Source: Tipula vernalis (Eukaryota; Arthropoda; Insecta; Diptera; Tipulidae). Taken from it: 64,000 nt of DNA. Under the pieces are notes generated by a model that was given only the letters and a program-made list of their open reading frames with translations, searched no databases and was not told the origin of the DNA. A program made the translations under genes and the position numbers. This document shows positions 9,821 to 21,528 of the stretch, one piece after another (within the stretch, counting starts at the first letter, position 1; each line of letters begins with the position of its first letter). The stretch is from contig OY282560.1 in the NCBI GenBank assembly GCA_958295665.1, positions 93,348,311 to 93,412,310 on the forward strand, in the 5' to 3' direction.

Positions 9821-10371
9821 TTTTTGAAGTTGAATCTTGTATGATTACCATTGTTAAGTATTTGAAAATTGCTATTGTTAATGATGTTAGCTATATGATT
9901 ACCTTTTCTATTGTTAGTTGAAGAGGAGTCCCATAAACTATTGTGTGCGTTAATGTCACCAACAATTATCGTGTTTAAATGGTTATTGAAATGTTGAATC
10001 ATATTACTAAAGTCGATTAAATCTGAATTGTAATTATTATTTGGAGGGTTATAAAAATTTATTAGGTTTAAAGAAAAATTTTTGTATTTGATATTAATAT
10101 ATAGAAATTCGATGTGGTTAAAATTTAAATTTATATTTATTTTTTTGAAAGCTATTTTTTTATGTATAAAAAACGCCAAACCACCGTAACCGTCGTCTCT
10201 ATTTTTAGAGATTAGGTTATAGTTTTTTAAACGAATGTAATCATTGTCTTTTAACCAGGTTTCACTTATAATAGCTATATCAATTTTATTATTATTTATG
10301 AATAAATCTAATAGATTAAAGTTACTTTTGAGGCTTCTTATATTTAATTGTAATATTTTTAAATTTTCCAT
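9790..10371 (-). pseudogene. Element A ORF2, truncated AP-endonuclease domain
   Basis: ORF2 starts at the ATG at 10371, five bases after the ORF1 stop. N-terminal APE motifs are visible: LQLNIRSLKSN, SETWLKDNDY, NRDDGYGGLAFF, VGDINAHNSLWDSS. The homologous region of element B continues with SDHLPI-type catalytic residues, but here the frame jumps to a position equivalent to just before the RT (STAILRKEI, out of frame). About 130-140 codons, including the C-terminal endonuclease catalytic residues, are therefore deleted. Confidence 0.8.
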
Positions 10372-10376
10372 AATAA

Positions 10377-11290
10377 TTATTTAAGATTTAAATTTTTAAT
10401 GGCATCTTTAATATCCATCATTAAAACGTCAGTAATATCATATGGTTTGTTGCTGATTTTATAGATTTTATTTAAAACTGAATTAAACTTATCGATTTTT
10501 GTCTTTTGATCCTTAATAATAATATCATAATTTTGAGCTTTGTTAATCCAAAAGTTGGGCGTATTGTTATCATTTTTGTTCAAAATAGGAAAATCAGATG
10601 AATTTAAGTTTACAGTTTTGTCTTTAGGGAATAAGATGTTTTTGGATTGTATGAAAGAAATTTTGTTTTTTATTGAGTGTATTTTAATTTTAATTTGGTT
10701 TTTCTTCTCTAAGCAGTTTTTAGAGTTTGTGAAATGCGAGTCATTTTCGCAGAAATTACAAATCGATTCTATTACACATTCGTGAGTAGGATTTTCAGTA
10801 ATGTCTTTCGTACATTTCATACATTTAATTTTTTTAGATCTACAAAATTTTTTTGTGTGACCATAGTTGAGACAATTACTACAAAATTTTAATCTCGGTA
10901 TAAAAATATTAATTTTTATTTTAATGCCATAAAAGTAAATGAATTTTGGAAGTTCATTATTTCTGAATTCTATTTTTAAAATATTAGAGTTTTTCAAAGC
11001 TTTATTATTAAAATCCCAAAATTTTATGATTTCTAAATTTGTAATTTTGCAATCACTGCTCACATTTTTATTAATTTCATCTATATCAAAATCGTCAAGT
11101 AAACCCTTTATTGTACCAACAACGTTAATATACGTATTTGGAATAAAAGGTTTATATTCTTTGCTTAATAAAATTATGTTAATTGGATCGTCCTTTCTGA
11201 TACATTTGTTTGCTAAATTATATGAACTAAATTCTACTCTGGCTAATTTTTTATTAACTTCTACTATGTCTATTGGTTTAATATTATTTT
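10377..11290 (-). pseudogene. Element A ORF1, C-terminal part with CCHC knuckles
   Basis: Gag-like nucleic-acid binding protein of a non-LTR element. The frame can be read from ~11288 (NNIKPIDIVEVNKK, NKCIRKDDP) to the stop at 10377. Three CCHC-type knuckles: CSNCLNYGHTKKFC, a CMKC...HEC variant and CNFCENDSHFTNSKNC. It aligns residue by residue with element B ORF1. A one-base slip in an A/T run near 11285 separates it from its N-terminal part. Confidence 0.8.
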
Positions 11291-11658
11291 GAAAAAAATA
11301 TTTTTGATAGTATTATAGAGAGGAATTTATTTGGATTTTTTGAGCCAATTAATACGTAAAATGGTCCTTTGTCTGAGCTGATATATAAGTTCTCCGCCAT
11401 TTTATTATTATTTGATGTATTCATGTTATTAACATTTTCCGTAGATGTATTTATTGTATTAGTAGATGAATTTGGGGAATTAACGGTAGTATTATTTTTG
11501 TTATTAAATTTCACCATTTTAGTGTCTATATTATCTGAATTATCATTATTTTTTCTTTTTTGTTTTATACACTCGTCACTAAAACCCATAAAATCATTGT
11601 TTGTATAGTTTATTTTTACTAGAATGTTCGGAAGGCAAGTGACGCCTTCCTCATTCAT
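11284..11658 (-). pseudogene. Element A ORF1, N-terminal part
   Basis: Starts at an ATG at 11658 (MNEEGVTCLPNIL). It contains a basic KQKRK patch, an Asn/Thr-rich linker and SSDKGPFYVLIGSKNPNKF, which matches element B (NTDKGPFYVLM). It runs out of frame at ~11284. Upstream to 11859 is the 5' UTR. Confidence 0.7.
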
Positions 11659-11859
11659 AACACTGTCACCATCCACTATATATATTTTATGGTTTATACA
11701 AACACAAAATAAGTCAGAAATCACCAATAAGAATATTAAAAAATAACCAATTAAAACAAAAACAATAACAATACTTAGATAATAAATTTATTAATTTTTG
11801 CCTAAAAAACTTTAGAAATGTTGAGATGCTCTTTCTCCTTTGAATGATAAGTGAAGACT

Positions 11860-12320
11860 GACTATGGGAAGTTGATCGAAAAAACGATAAACGTCAAATT
11901 TCCGATTACTCAAATTGAGAAAATTCTTGACAGTCTCGAGAAATCTGTGTATTTCTCAAATCTTGATCTAAAATCTGGATTTAATCAAATCTCGATGGAC
12001 AAAAAATACAAAGCAAAAACTGCATTTTCCACAGACAAGGGCCACTTCGAATTTTTTCGTATTCCTTCGGATTATAAAATGGCCCAGCAATTTTTCAATG
12101 TGCATGCTTCAATCACGTAATAAATGGCTTAGTGCGGGAGAAGTTATCATAATTGTGGGGTACAATTTGGAAAACCACATTGAAAATCTTATCACTCAGG
12201 ATGGGGTGAGACCAAATCCCGACAAAGTCCAAAAAATTATCGAATCGCCATTCGAAAATTACAAAACCGATGACCAAATTCTTGAAAAAGATAAGCATGT
12301 CGATGTACGAGACCCCAGCT
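11860..12320 (+). pseudogene. Old Gypsy relic: RT central part (right of element A)
   Basis: Continues the relic of 6830-7060 from DYGKL through KTINVKFPI, NLDLKSGFNQI, KTAFSTDKGHFEF, then with frameshifts and a deletion that removes the catalytic DD box, to ITQDGVRPNPDKVQKI. The first 15 bp (11860-11874) are the right TSD copy of element A. No RNase H or integrase is recognisable downstream. Confidence 0.75.
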
Positions 12321-12395
12321 AAATAAAAGCGTAATGCTAAATGTTGACCTGTCCGAACTTTTCGAAACAGTTTATATGTAGGTACTAGCGTTAGC

Positions 12396-13210
12396 TATTG
12401 GGTATTTGTAAAAGTAAGTTCCGTTTTTTGGTTAAAATTACTTGTGTATTTAGCAAGTATATAAAATCGGTACATTATTCAAAGTATGCTCCATCAGAAG
12501 CCACAACCTTCGCCTATCTTTTAGGCAATTCACGCATTTCCCTTTCTGAAAAAGTCGTCGTCTTTTGAAGCGTTCCATTCGTTAAGCCAATTTTTGTTAC
12601 TTTCATAAGATGTGAATCGTACGTCTTGAAGGGCTGATTGCATCGACTGGAATAAATAATAATCTGAAGGAGCAATGCCTGGCGAATATTGCGGGTGGGA
12701 TAGAATTTCCCAGTCCTGCCCTTCTAGGTAGGTTTTAACGACTCTTGCAGTATGTGGTTTTGCGTTGTCATGCTGCAAAATCAGATTATTGTGCCTATTA
12801 TCCCATTCTGGTCGATTATCAAACAACTCGCTTCAAACGTATTAATTTGGTTTCAGTAGCTCGTAATATACAACGTCTTTCATATCCCACCGAATACAGA
12901 GCATAACCTTACCACAATGAACATTTCCCTTTGGCTGTGATGAACCAGCTTCACCAGGCTTTACCCAAGCTTTTTCACGTTTACATTTCACAAGTCGATG
13001 CAGAAAACCCTTTCTTTGTTCTCTTTGAAGAAGCATTTCGGAAGTGTTTTTTCGACATTCCATCTGACTTTCTGTTAATTCATGTGGTATCCAATTTTCA
13101 AATTTTGAAAAAGCTTGTTCACCGTAATTTTCTACAAGTAAACGATGACTTTCGACAAATGACGAAACTTCCCACAAATGACGATCATTTGGCACAAAAC
13201 TCTCCACTTT
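12396..13210 (-). pseudogene. Degenerate mariner transposase
   Basis: Two minus-strand frames match mariner transposase. The N-terminal frame (13207-12842) has SFVPNDRHLWEV and ESHRLLVENYGEQAF. It then jumps by deletion to NWIPHELTESQMECRKNT and KGFLHRLV, and then another deletion removes the segment with the first catalytic Asp. WVKPGEAG and VMLCIRWDMK follow. The second frame (12826-12530) keeps LQHDNAKPH and APSDYYLF with the second and third Asp (D34D class). The C-terminal ASDG motif is out of frame near 12490. A TIR-like sequence is at ~12396-12425; the right end is not found. Confidence 0.82.
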
Positions 13211-13560
13211 AAATCGAATAAAAAACTGTTTTGTTTATATTTAAATCTACGTTTTGAAGATTAAGAAGAGACTTTTCAAAAGCATGTATTACCAGATTCA
13301 CATAATACATAATGGTACGTGCGCTTTAATCTCGTTCAAAGTTGCAAAAGGTTGTCTTATGGCTTTTGGTGATTGACGATCTAGTTGTGAAAATTCAGCA
13401 GGCAGGCTTTGTTGCTCAAAGCTAAGGTGACGATCTTCTTATTACATTCGCTATAGAAAGCACCTGAATGTATCAACCGATTTAACGTGGAACGTCAACT
13501 CTTCTTAAACTGATTTGGTTGTATTTACTCGGCATAGAGATATTGGTGCTCTAACCGTGT
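13211..13560. other. Spacer, nothing recognised
   Basis: No convincing frame, RNA gene or repeat in about 350 bp. Confidence 0.4.
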
Positions 13561-14345
13561 CCTCTCCTTTCGTCTTCTTGGACAAAAAACTCTCCTGGAA
13601 TATAAACTTCAAAAATCCACTGCCTTCTTTTGGCAGTCTTTGGGAAAACCTGGGGTTTAACTCCCAAAATGCTGCCTTTCATCTATAAATCGTATTCTTC
13701 CTTGGTATGGTGGCCAGTGGTTAAATTAAAGGCTTTAATTATTAAACTCAATGGTCTACAAAATATTACTTGTAGAGCCATTACTGGAGCTATGGCCTCA
13801 ACACCTCTTCTTGCCACGGAATCAATTCCTTTCTTTCCACAGCATGTTATGCTGCGTTTCGGCTAAGGTGCATAGGGATGCGGAACGTTCTTGGATCTGT
13901 CGTGGTTCATAGAACAATTCTTAATGATCATAAATCATTTGTACCAGAAATGGTGTGTCGGCTCTCGCTCTGATAATAGTTCTGGACTCCTGGTTATGGA
14001 ATGTACTGCGCTACGTTTAATCTGAATTCATCAGGCTGCCAGTTTTTCAAGCGGAACCAATTCCTTTTACGGTCTGTGTAATTGAAGCATTGAATCTCGC
14101 AGTTCCAAATGAAAATTTGGTTTTCTGTACAGATAGCTTATCTGTGCTGAATTCGTTGGATAATCCCTTGACTGTGTCAACATTTGTTAAGGACTTTAAA
14201 TACTTTATTCAGCTTCTCTGTTCAAGCAATGGAGTGACGATCATGTGGGTCCCTCTCTAGGGGAATGATAATGTGATTCTCTAAAAATTAAAAGCTGGGG
14301 TTGGGCTTAAATTTGTCGGTCCCGAATCAATTACTTCCTTGCCAT
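13560..14345 (+). pseudogene. LOA/R1-type non-LTR relic (RT thumb and RNase H)
   Basis: Read across several frameshifts, the sequence gives RT thumb residues (FLDKKLSWN, KTWGLTPKML, GPVVWWPVV, RAITGAMASTP) and then RNase H pieces (CVIEALNLAVP, FCTDSLSVLNSLDN, IMWVP). The order and the TGAM-TP motif match elements D and E in this window. Both ends are lost and no ORF is longer than ~80 codons. Confidence 0.65.
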
Positions 14346-15018
14346 TTAACTAAAAAAATTTTTTTTTTATTTTCATGCGAATAAGTTTGAACCGCACTAC
14401 CTAGAAACATGAAACAAAAACCAAATTCAAGGTCATTGAAAACAATCGTGGAAAATGTGGGTAAGGCCTACTCATTCTAAACATGTGGTTGACGTATTGA
14501 TAAATTTTATTTAAATTTTCACAAACATCACAGCAACAATCATAGTTAACCAATAAAAAATGTTTAGTATCATGTATTGTCCCCCCCCCCCTCCCCCCTC
14601 CCCAACCTTGAATAACCGCTGTTATAATCTGCCCGATACTTTTGATAATCCGTTTGATATCGCACTGAGATATTTTCGCATTCCTCTAACAGCGCGCTTC
14701 GGAGTTGTTCCATCGTTTTCTTCTACCAAGAATGTCCCATACATGTTCTACAGATGATCCCAGAATTGAAGGCACAACACTTTAACGAATTAAACATCGG
14801 TTTTATTTTAACCGTTACGCATTTATTTTTATAATGTATGGAAAATTCCATGAGAAACTAAAAGTTTTTTTCTTAAATTTGCGTAAACATTTCTATAAGA
14901 AAAACTACTTGTGCCTTCAATTTTGTGATCTTTTTCTAGGATTCAAATTGGGACTCCTTGCTGGCCATGTCATCGTCAAAATATTTACCTTTGCCATAAA
15001 TAGGACATTTAGTTGAAA
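14346..15018. other. Spacer with a poly-C/CT run
   Basis: Contains a 24-bp C-rich run (14581-14604) and no supported gene. The last ~70 bases may be a diverged unit of the tandem repeat that follows. Confidence 0.4.
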
Positions 15019-15205
15019 CTTGGCCAATTCTTATCCGGTTTTGATGAAATTCAGCAAGTACGATATAAATGGAACTCTAAAATGATTTTTGGATGAAGTT
15101 CTGGAATATGGCCAAGTACGATGGACCTTGCCTATTTCTCAACCGATTATGATGAAATTCGACATTTGCGTTGGAAGTGGGATTCTAAAGTGATTTATAG
15201 AAATA
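15019..15205 (-). repeat. Inverted fragment of the ~105-bp tandem repeat
   Basis: About two units that match, as reverse complement, the array at 23185-24465 (shared words include TGATGAAATTC, GAAGTTCTGGAATATGGCCAA and TGGGATTCTAAA). It abuts the left LTR of the copia element. Confidence 0.75.
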
Positions 15206-15384
15206 TGTTGAAAAATTGCCGACTTTTGAAATAAAAACTTATACAGCATAAGAACGAATGTAAAAAAACACGTCAGTGTAGTTTGACATTATATTTGTAA
15301 GAGACCAAATGTCCCGCTTTATTTAGATTAGCGTTAACAATAAATTGAAGACTGGCAATACAAAAAAATGCTAAATTTATAACA
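15206..15384 (-). repeat. 3' LTR of copia element (left side)
   Basis: 179 bp; shares both ends and most of its interior with 23051-23165, and keeps a ~60-bp central segment missing from the other copy. Confidence 0.85.
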
Positions 15385-15464
15385 CCCTCACTCAATAAAA
15401 AAATTGAATATGAAATTACATTTCATTTTGTGTTACATTTTATTTTATTTTTTTTATTGCTTCA

Positions 15465-16990
15465 TTAATTCAATCCCATCTTTACTGAGGATAATTTCGT
15501 CTTTGATCCACTAACAGCCTTGGTAAGAACATCTGCTGCGTTGTCGTCGGTTGAAACATAAGTTAAATTGATTGTCCCATTTTCAATTTTCTGTCGCAAA
15601 TGATGATACCTGATGTCTATATGTTTCGTTCTTTGATTGTAGCCATCCGATTTTGATAAATTGATGGCACTTTGATTGTCCATCTGAATATGAGCTGGTT
15701 GAGCGATGTCTGGATCTAATTCACGACCAAAATTTTGTAGCCAAATCGCTTCTCTAACCGCCCATGATGCGGCTATGTATTCAGCTTCCGTACTCGAAAG
15801 TGCGATATTACTTTGCCGTTTGCTATTCCAGGTTATAGCACCATTACTTAGTTGGAAAACATAACCAATACAAGAGCGTCTCTTGTCGATGTCTGATGCC
15901 CAATCTGCGTCGCAATACCCGGTTAAATGCTTTACATCAGATTTTGAATAACGCAATTTGTAATCTAATGTTCCTTTTAGATAACTTAATATCCTCTTTA
16001 CAGCGGTCCAGTGTGGTCGTCCGTAATTCGAGTTGAAACGACTCACATCTTTTACTGCATATGCAATGTCTGGCCGACTTCCTTGTGCAATGAATAACAA
16101 ACAACCAACTAATGACTGATAAGGAATTTTCGTCATTTCTTCTTTTTCTTCTTCAGTTGTTGGGCAATTGTAATAGACAGCTTTTGACATGGATCACTGG
16201 GTGTTGCAACTGGATTTGAATTTGCCATACCAAATCGACCAATCACTTCTGATATATACGATTTTTGATCAATGGCAATTCCATTATTCTCGTACGTAAC
16301 ATGCAAACCAATATATGTAGTTGCAATGCCCATGTCTTTCATCTTAAATGCATTGCATAACGCCTCTTTCAATTTGTTCAACATGACATGATTTTTCCAA
16401 AAAATCAGGAAGTCATCAACATAGATCGTAATGATCAAAGACAGATCATCATTAAAGAACACACTCGGATCATTTATTGATTTCTTTAAGTCGTATGTCT
16501 TTAACATCTTTGTTAATTTCTCGTTCTATACTCGTCCACTTTGTTTAAGACCATATATCGCCTTATTTAACTTACAGACTTTATTTGTACCATCGTGAAA
16601 GCCTTCCGGTTGAACCATATATATATGTCTTCATTTAAATCGCCCTGCAAAAATGCTGACACTGCATCCATCTGATCAATCTTCAAACAATTTTTGACAA
16701 AACGAATCGATGAGTAACGTACCACTGGTGAATACACTTCTTCATAATCGATTCCACAGACCTGCGAGCAAACTTTCGCAACCAATCTTGCTTTAAATCT
16801 AGTAACATTTCCAGATTCGTCACGCTTGAGTTTAAACACCCATTTTGATTTTATTGGTTTGCGATTTTTGGGCAAATCGACCAACTGACAAGTCCCCTTT
16901 TCGACTAACGAACTAACTTCTTCTTGCATGGCCGATTTCCATTGTTCACAGTTTTCATTATTCAACGCCTCATTATATGTTATCGGCTCA
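15465..16990 (-). pseudogene. Copia RT and RNase H (three broken frames)
   Basis: Frame 16965-16567 gives the RT start (WVFKLKRDESGNVTRFKARL, DYEEVYSPVVR, MDAVSAFLQGDL). Frame 16507-16133 gives the catalytic YVDD (IITIYVDDFLIF). Frame 16190-15465 gives the connection and RNase H (GYCDADWASDIDKRRS, SSTEAEYIAASWAVREA, DNQSAINLSKS, KHIDIRYHHLR, TKAVSG). Active-site residues are present but frameshifts at ~16550 and ~16150 break the protein. It ends 80 bp before the 3' LTR. Confidence 0.85.
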
Positions 16991-17035
16991 TATTCTTGAG
17001 CAAGTAAACCACAGGCACCATATGTAACATATCCA

Positions 17036-18135
17036 TCAATTTTTTTTTTTGCTTTGGTGTACGACTTGTTCTTCGAACTGTTTGTGTGGTGTTACACTAC
17101 CACTGTGTTCATAGCTTTTATTATTTGCGTCATCATATATCGTTTCAATTGAACTGTCAAATGGAACCAATGTTTCTTCAAATTCACTTTCGATGGGCTC
17201 ACTAGTTGATTTTGCAGGAGTAGTGGTAACGAATTCATTGTTGATTGTGGGAACACTTTGTTCGTTGTCCCTCACTTCATTTGATACCTCCTTTAATTCT
17301 AAATCACCTGAATCTTCTGTTACAACAACTTGATCAGAACTACTTTCGTTTATAAACACAACATCTCGACTGATATCAAGTTTCTTACTGATCGGATTGA
17401 CACAACGATATCCTTTTGCAACTTCAGAAAATCCCACGAAGACCAATTTCTTTGACTTTTTATCCCATTTCTTCCGTTTTTGCTTTGGGATGTGCACCGT
17501 GACCGGACTACCAAATACTTGAAGATGACTAACATCAACTTTATTGCCTGACCAAACTTCTTCTGGAGTTGTTGTATTTAATATGGCATTTGCTGATCGA
17601 CTTATTATATATGTTGCCATGTTAATAGCCTCAGCCCAGAACGAAACATCTAACTTCGAATCAAACAACATACATTTAGCCTTTTCCACCAATTTTCGAT
17701 TTGTTCTTTCGGCGATACCGTTTTTCTCGGGAGTATACGCAACTGATGTTTGATACCATTCATCTTAAAATACTTCTCGAACTTTTGATTGATGTACTCT
17801 GTGCCATTGTCTGATCTTAATGCTTTAATTTTTCTTCCCGTTTCTTTTTCAACTACAGCTTGAAACTCAATAAATCGATCGAACACTTCAGACTTTTCTT
17901 TTAAAAAATACATGAAAATCTTTCATGAATGGTCATCTATAAACGTAAGTATGAATTTAGCACCACCGATTGATTTATTTTCCATTGGTCCCATTAAATC
18001 TGAATGAACCAAATCTAAAATGTTATCGGCGCCGCGTTGTGCTACTAGCAAATGGTTTTCGAGTTTGCTTCCCTTCTTTGCAAACCTCACAATTTTTAAT
18101 TTCACTTTCATTTTTATCATTAAAATTGATGCCAT
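17036..18135 (-). pseudogene. Copia integrase (broken frames)
   Basis: The integrase core reads LVHSDLMGPM and FIDDHS (18135-17923), then ALRSDNGTEYIN and a frameshifted Glu region (17913-17650). WAEAINMATYIISRSAN and a QVFGSPV/WDKKSKKLVFVGF C-terminal domain follow (17692-17036). The D, D, E residues can be located only by moving between frames. Confidence 0.8.
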
Positions 18136-19357
18136 TTACTAAACCAATTTTTCATCTTACACATGTCCGCAAAGTTTATATGACTTAACTTTCTATGCCA
18201 CAATAAACCACTCTTTGTCTGTGTCATGGCTGCTAAATATTTAACTTGTTGCACCTGAAGTCGATATACACCATTATCTGATTTAATGTCACACACTAAC
18301 TGTTTTAATTTATTGAAAATTCGACATCCATTTTGATCAAATATGACTTCATTACCATTTTTTATCATTTGTGCTACTGACAACAAGTTCGCAGATAAAC
18401 CAGGAACGCACAAAACATTATTAAAATCTATCTCGAATTCGTTTACACGCACTTGTATTTTACCGACACCTTTAACTGGAACTTTACTTGAATTTGCCGA
18501 AGTAATTTGTGTAATTTCGGATGATTTTATATCGGTGAACAAATTTTCAAATAGTGACATATGCTGTGATGCCCCACTATCTATGTACCATTCACTTTCA
18601 TGGCACTGTTTCAAAAAATATGCTGCACTTGTAACTTGAACCGAATCCTGAACCGGTGATAAAAATGCAACTTTTGCATGTGTGCTTTGGTTTTTAATAT
18701 TTTTATTATATTGTGGCTGTGACTTATTCTCACTTTTCGGCGAACGGTAATCTTTAGCCATATGCCCACGTTTACCACAATTAAAACACTTCACATTGCT
18801 TTTTGACGATGATTTTGATTTATTGCTGCTACCACTGTTTCCAAAGAACGCTGATCCTTGACCAAGCGATTTCGAACCATAACCGCAATCTAGTAATTTC
18901 GATTTGATTGAATCTCCCGTTATTGTGATGCCGCTACTTTCAAGCCCCATTATCATAGGAGCAAAATCTTTCGGTAAACCAGCCAACAAAATGCTACCAA
19001 GCCACTCATCTAGCACAGAAAAACCGATACTGTATAATTTATTCGCAGTTTCAAATGCTTGTGAAATATAATCGTTCATGGAATCACAACTTTCCAAACG
19101 TATTGTCACCAACTTGCGTAATAAACTAATATGACGCGAAAGACCGCGATCCTCATATAAATCTTTCAATATCTTCCATGTTTCAGCTGCTGAGGTTGAA
19201 TTCGCAACGTGAACGAATATACTTGGAGAAATAGTTAGTTCAATTCTGGCTTTTGCTTTTCTTTTTTTGTTTCATCAGTTTTTGTTCCCGTTTCGATGCA
19301 TTTACTATAATCGTTCAATTCGAGCAAATTTTTGATTGAAAATTGCCATGTATGATA
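18120..19357 (-). pseudogene. Copia gag-protease, minus its first ~20 codons
   Basis: Gag helices (YEDRGLSRHISLLRKL, LPKDFAPMIMGLE), then a CCHC knuckle whose last Cys has become Tyr (CFNCGKRGHMAKDY). The protease motif WYIDSGASQHM and the pre-integrase HRKLSH element follow. Bases 19170-19357 hold the next upstream gag codons, with a frameshift. The true N-terminus lies beyond the inserted transposons at 22740-22793. Confidence 0.8.
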
Positions 19358-19765
19358 CACCCCAATTCTCATAGTCGTATCATTTCATGTGATGTGACTA
19401 TAGTCGTATCACATCACTTGAAAATTACTATTCTTGAAGGCGAACCAAGTGACAGGACTGCAACTTGAAATATATTAGGAAAATTAGAAATAAAATCGTT
19501 TTATAACAACAATCTTATAATTTTAAACAATAACATATTAAAAACAGTGCACAAAATTATTCAAAAAACAATATTTTAAAATATATAAAATAAAATAATT
19601 GCGTCTTTCCATTTTGTGGTATTCGCCTGTCACTTGCAAAAACCAAGTGACATCTGTCGTATAAAGTGACTTTAGTCGTAACAAACGACTAAGAGAATCG
19701 CAAAATTGATGTGATGTGACTATAGTCATGAAAAATGACGTGATACGACTATGAGAATTGGGGTT
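19358..19765. mobile_element. Harbinger-type MITE
   Basis: 408-bp non-autonomous element with termini CACCCCAATTCTCATAGTCG / CGACTATGAGAATTGGGGTT and flanking ATA on both sides (19355-19357, 19766-19768). Its terminal ~100 bp are closely similar to those of the adjacent autonomous element. It has no ORF. A GACTATAGTC palindrome lies 38 bp in from each end. Confidence 0.85.
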
Positions 19766-20050
19766 ATACACCCCAATTCCCATAGTCGTGTCATTTGAGG
19801 CGACGTGACTATAGTCACGTCACATCGCAAGAAAAATGGTATTCTTGAAGTCGATTCAAGTGGTCACGACTGGAACTAAAAATACATCTTGTAACACTAA
19901 AATTGCTCAAATATTTGCTAAAATTTGACAGCAAATATTGTCAAAAATCATAAACATTTCAAATTGTTTTGTCAACAAAGCCGGTATCTTTATAATTTTA
20001 TGTGTATTTTTACCAAGTTTTGTGAATTTAATTTTAATTTTGTAATTAAA

Positions 20051-21327
20051 ATGAGCAGTGTAGAATTTTATTATGACAGTGAAAGCGACAACGACGAAAG
20101 TACAACGAATATGGGTGTACAGCGTATACTACTGCGGGATCAATCTAATCCGCTAGAAATGCCAGATTTTCTGTAAGTATGACATATTTTGAAATGCATT
20201 ATTTTTATAGCATCTAACATATTTTTCCGTTTTTAGATTTATAAAAAATTTTCGTTTAAACAAATACGCCTACAAATATTTGTTGAGTAAGGTAGAACGT
20301 CAATTAAAACCAACAGTGCGTTCATCATCGGTTCTACCCACCCTTAAACTAGCTGCTGCATTACGTTTTTTCGCGGAAGGAGGCTATCAAACGGGTGTTG
20401 GTAATGAGCATTTGACGGCAGTAGCACAACCAACTTTTTCGAAAAATCTGCAGCAAATCATAAATATTTTAGAAAATGATTTTTGTCCAGAGATCATCAA
20501 ATTTCCAAGCAGCGAAGAGGAGAAGCGAAGAATTAAGCTGGGATTTTTCGAAAATTATGGTTTCCCTGGCGTGATAGGATGTGTCGATGGCACTCACGTT
20601 AGAATTTTGGCACCACCAAAAGAAGAACGTCATTTATTCTATAATCGAAAAGGATTCTTCAGCTTAAACGTGATGATAGTGAGTGTTTATAATTTATTCT
20701 GTAGTATGTATATATTTAATTAACAAAATTATCTTACAGGTATGCGACGACCAAATGAAAATAATTTATGTTGACGGAAATCATCCTGGATCTTGCCATG
20801 ATTCTTATATTTTCAATTCAAGTGAACTGGACACTCGACTTAAACAAGAATTTGATGATGGTGACGTAAATACCTGGCTTTTAGGTAACATTCTTTAATT
20901 GATCATACTGAATGTCGTAAACAATTTTTTATTTTTTTTAATTATAGGGGATGCTGGGTATGCACTTAAGCCTTATTTAATAGTGCCATTTCGTTCAACA
21001 CGACCAGAACGTGATCCAAAAGAAAAGCCGTTTAATGTGAAACACGCCAAAGCCCGAAATATCATCGAAAGGACAATAGGAGTGCTAAAAAATCGTTTCC
21101 GATGTATTCTTGGGGAAAGGCAACTTCATTATTCGCCGGATAAATCGAGGCAGATTGTGAACGTTTGCTGTGCCTTACATAATCTGTGTCTTCTGTACAA
21201 AGTAGCCACAGAAGCACCTTTAGTTGTTCACCTTGATGAAGAAGAGCACCTACCAACGTTAGAAAACAATGAACATGGAAATGCTGGAAATCGAATTAGA
21301 CAACAAATAATGAATTCAATTTGTTAA
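20051..21327 (+). CDS. Harbinger (HARBI1-like) DDE transposase, four exons
   Basis: Exons 20051-20172, 20237-20678, 20740-20884 and 20948-21327 join in frame to 362 codons. The introns are 64, 61 and 63 bp, all GT...AG. The start ATG is followed by an acidic Ser-rich N-terminus. The DDE_Tnp_4-type core shows GVIGCVDGTHVRI (first Asp), IIYVDGNHPGSCHDSYIF (second Asp), GDAGYALKPYL and ARNIIERTIGVLKNRF (Glu), then CCALHNLC. No stop or frameshift interrupts it and all three catalytic positions are present. It would cut and paste the element and, in trans, related MITEs. Family members normally need a Myb-like partner, here encoded convergently 200 bp away. Confidence 0.9.
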
Positions 21328-21528
21328 TATATAGTAATAAATTCAATTTTATTATATAAATAAACAAAAATAAAATAACTCAATTCAACTTTTCATAAAA
21401 ATAACAAAAAATAGCTTAAAAATAAAATATATTAAAAACAAAATTTCAGACTTTTAAAAATGATCACAAATTCATATTGCACTGATGTGCTTTTACTTAA
21501 CTAATACTAGTAATTAGTTCAAGGTACA

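Larger units (their letters stand above)
7061..11859 (-). mobile_element. I-like non-LTR retrotransposon, element A
   Basis: Minus-strand element of ~4.8 kb with a gag-like ORF1 carrying CCHC knuckles, and an ORF2 with endonuclease, RT and RNase H: the I-clade domain set. It is bounded by a 15-bp TSD (7046-7060, 11860-11874). The 3' end (left side) is a short CAA/AAC triplet repeat rather than poly-A, as known for some I-type elements. Coding sequence is very A-rich on the sense strand. ORF1 has a frameshift at ~11285 and ORF2 has an internal deletion in the endonuclease at ~9817, so it is dead. Confidence 0.85.

Noticed and set aside
13211..13560. Right end of the mariner element
   Set aside because: No sequence complementary to the TIR-like left end could be found here.
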